5,361 nt of DNA from Deltaproteobacteria bacterium (GTDB taxonomy: Bacteria > Desulfobacterota > Desulfobaccia > Desulfobaccales > 0-14-0-80-60-11), in the NCBI GenBank assembly GCA_023381945.1, contig JAMCQY010000059.1, positions 1-5,361 of the forward strand, in the 5' to 3' direction. A program made the position numbers and the translations under genes. The notes under the pieces are model-generated. The model was not told where the DNA came from, ran no database searches, and saw nothing but the letters and a program-made list of their open reading frames with translations. This document shows, piece by piece, positions 4,440-5,361 of the stretch (the stretch's first letter is position 1; the number at the start of each line of letters is the position of its first letter).

Positions 4440-5361
4440 ATGAACAGTAAAATACCATCAAAGAATTCTCACCGTTGGCTGACTTTGCGGCGGGTTTCGC
4501 AGCTCGTATTCCTGGCCCTGTTTTTCTTCCTCTTCCTCAAGGCCGAATTTGTGGATCAAGGTACCCTGGCCTGGCCGGTGGACCTGTTCTTCCGCTTCGA
4601 TCCATTGGCCCTGGCGGCTCATCTCCTGACCTTCGGCCCCCTGGCGGCCAAGCTCTTTTGGGCCTTGATCTTTGTGGGGCTGACCTTCATCCTGGGGCGG
4701 TTCTTTTGCGGTTGGGTCTGCCCCATGGGGACCACCCTGGACGGCGCCCGGCGGTTGCTGTTTTCGCCCCGGCCTGATCGGGGGGTGGCATCAAGGTGGC
4801 GCCGGGTTAAATACTACCTGCTCCTGACCCTGTTGGTAAGCGCCCTGCTCTCGGTCAATTTGCTGGGGCTTTTCGACCCGCTGTCGCTGCTGTACCGCAC
4901 CCTGGCCATTGTCCTCTATCCGGTTTTTGGCTACGGGGTGGAACATACCGCCCTGACCCTCTACCGGCTGGGGCCGCCCGTTACCTATGTGAGTGAGCCG
5001 GTCTATCAGTTCTTCAAAGCTACCCTGCTCCCTTTCAAACCGCTGGTCTATCTCCTGCCGTTTCTGACTCTGGCCCTCTTTGTGGCGGTGGTGGCCGCCG
5101 AACGGCTGGATCGGCGCTTCTGGTGCCGGGCCTTGTGCCCGTTAGGCGCACTCTACGGCTTAATGGCCCGCTTTTCCAGGCTGCGGCGGCGGCCTACTGC
5201 CTTATGCCCTGACTGTGGTGACTGCACCGAGCGCTGCAAGATGGGCGCTTTTGCTCCGGGTACTCCCGCCCGCCATCAGAACGCCGAATGCCAGCTGTGT
5301 TTGCGCTGCCTGGCCGAGTGCGAGAAGGGCAAGGTGGAATTCACCTGGCGCTCCAAGGCCC
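4440..5361 (+). CDS. Membrane-bound polyferredoxin, NapH/NosR/CcoG-like 4Fe-4S protein (3' end outside window)
   Basis: The frame is open from the ATG at 4440 to the window edge, giving 307 residues without a stop, so the gene is partial at its 3' end. Hydrophobic segments lie at about 20-37, 68-86, 124-144, 148-164 and 198-220. The motifs FCGWVCPMG (Cys90, Cys94) and WCRALCPLG (Cys229, Cys233) are the paired CX3CP signatures of the NapH/NosR/CcoG-type membrane proteins. A cytoplasmic-type double cluster follows: Cys256, 259, 262, 266 and Cys284, 287, 290, 294, both C-X2-C-X2-C-X3-C, expected to bind two [4Fe-4S] clusters. Neither fourth cysteine is followed by the usual proline. Such proteins pass electrons through or at the membrane to periplasmic enzymes. 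An in-frame TAA at 4428-4430 limits the start to this ATG. No Shine-Dalgarno sequence is visible. The DUF362 neighbour suggests a shared redox task, but the substrate cannot be named. Confidence 0.87.
   Translation, partial: MNSKIPSKNSHRWLTLRRVSQLVFLALFFFLFLKAEFVDQGTLAWPVDLFFRFDPLALAAHLLTFGPLAAKLFWALIFVGLTFILGRFFCGWVCPMGTTLDGARRLLFSPRPDRGVASRWRRVKYYLLLTLLVSALLSVNLLGLFDPLSLLYRTLAIVLYPVFGYGVEHTALTLYRLGPPVTYVSEPVYQFFKATLLPFKPLVYLLPFLTLALFVAVVAAERLDRRFWCRALCPLGALYGLMARFSRLRRRPTALCPDCGDCTERCKMGAFAPGTPARHQNAECQLCLRCLAECEKGKVEFTWRSKA

Noticed and set aside
4424..4450. Eight-codon leader peptide frame overlapping the polyferredoxin start
   Set aside because: It has no ribosome site, no attenuator-like hairpin next to it and no codon run suggesting control, so it is not supported as a gene.
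4475..4777. 100-residue open frame on the plus strand near the start of the polyferredoxin gene
   Set aside because: It is an out-of-frame shadow. The frame starting at 4440 remains open to the window edge and carries twelve cysteines in ordered cluster motifs.

Overview
The window reads as a chromosomal segment of a Gram-negative, GC-rich, probably anaerobic bacterium. An outer-membrane TolC-type protein requires two membranes. The pairing of a twin-arginine-exported DUF362 protein with a membrane polyferredoxin, plus GGGGCG...CGCCC and CACAGGC/GCCTGTG palindromes between genes, resembles Deltaproteobacteria (Thermodesulfobacteriota). That lineage is an inference from gene content and style and was not tested by any search.

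Left half, minus strand (3220 down to 154): a compact three-gene operon, TetR-type repressor, then a TolC-family outer-membrane channel, then an EmrA-like HlyD-family periplasmic adaptor. The genes are translationally coupled: the repressor stop overlaps the tolC-like start as ATGA, and the tolC-like stop overlaps the adaptor start as TAATG. The operon ends at a hairpin plus T-run, preceded by a block of CACAGGC/GCCTGTG palindromes. The adaptor and channel would form the periplasmic and outer-membrane parts of a tripartite drug or toxicant exporter. The inner-membrane pump (EmrB-type or other) is not in the window and does not start within the 153 bases after the adaptor.

Centre (3221-3362): the divergent control region. 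It holds three copies of one dyad, TGAC-N6-GTCA, centred at 3232.5, 3252.5 and 3284.5. They lie between the repressor start and its best -35 box, so they are strong candidates for a triple operator through which the repressor controls its own operon. This is the most notable signal in the window.

Right half, plus strand (3363 to the end): a Tat-signal DUF362 protein, a 162-base gap containing a palindromic repeat and a perfect TATAAT box, then a membrane-bound polyferredoxin of the NapH/NosR/CcoG type with twelve cysteines in cluster-type motifs. This last gene runs off the window's right edge. The two genes plausibly form a membrane redox module, with an Fe-S membrane protein serving a periplasmic DUF362 partner, but neither has a reaction that can be assigned from sequence alone.
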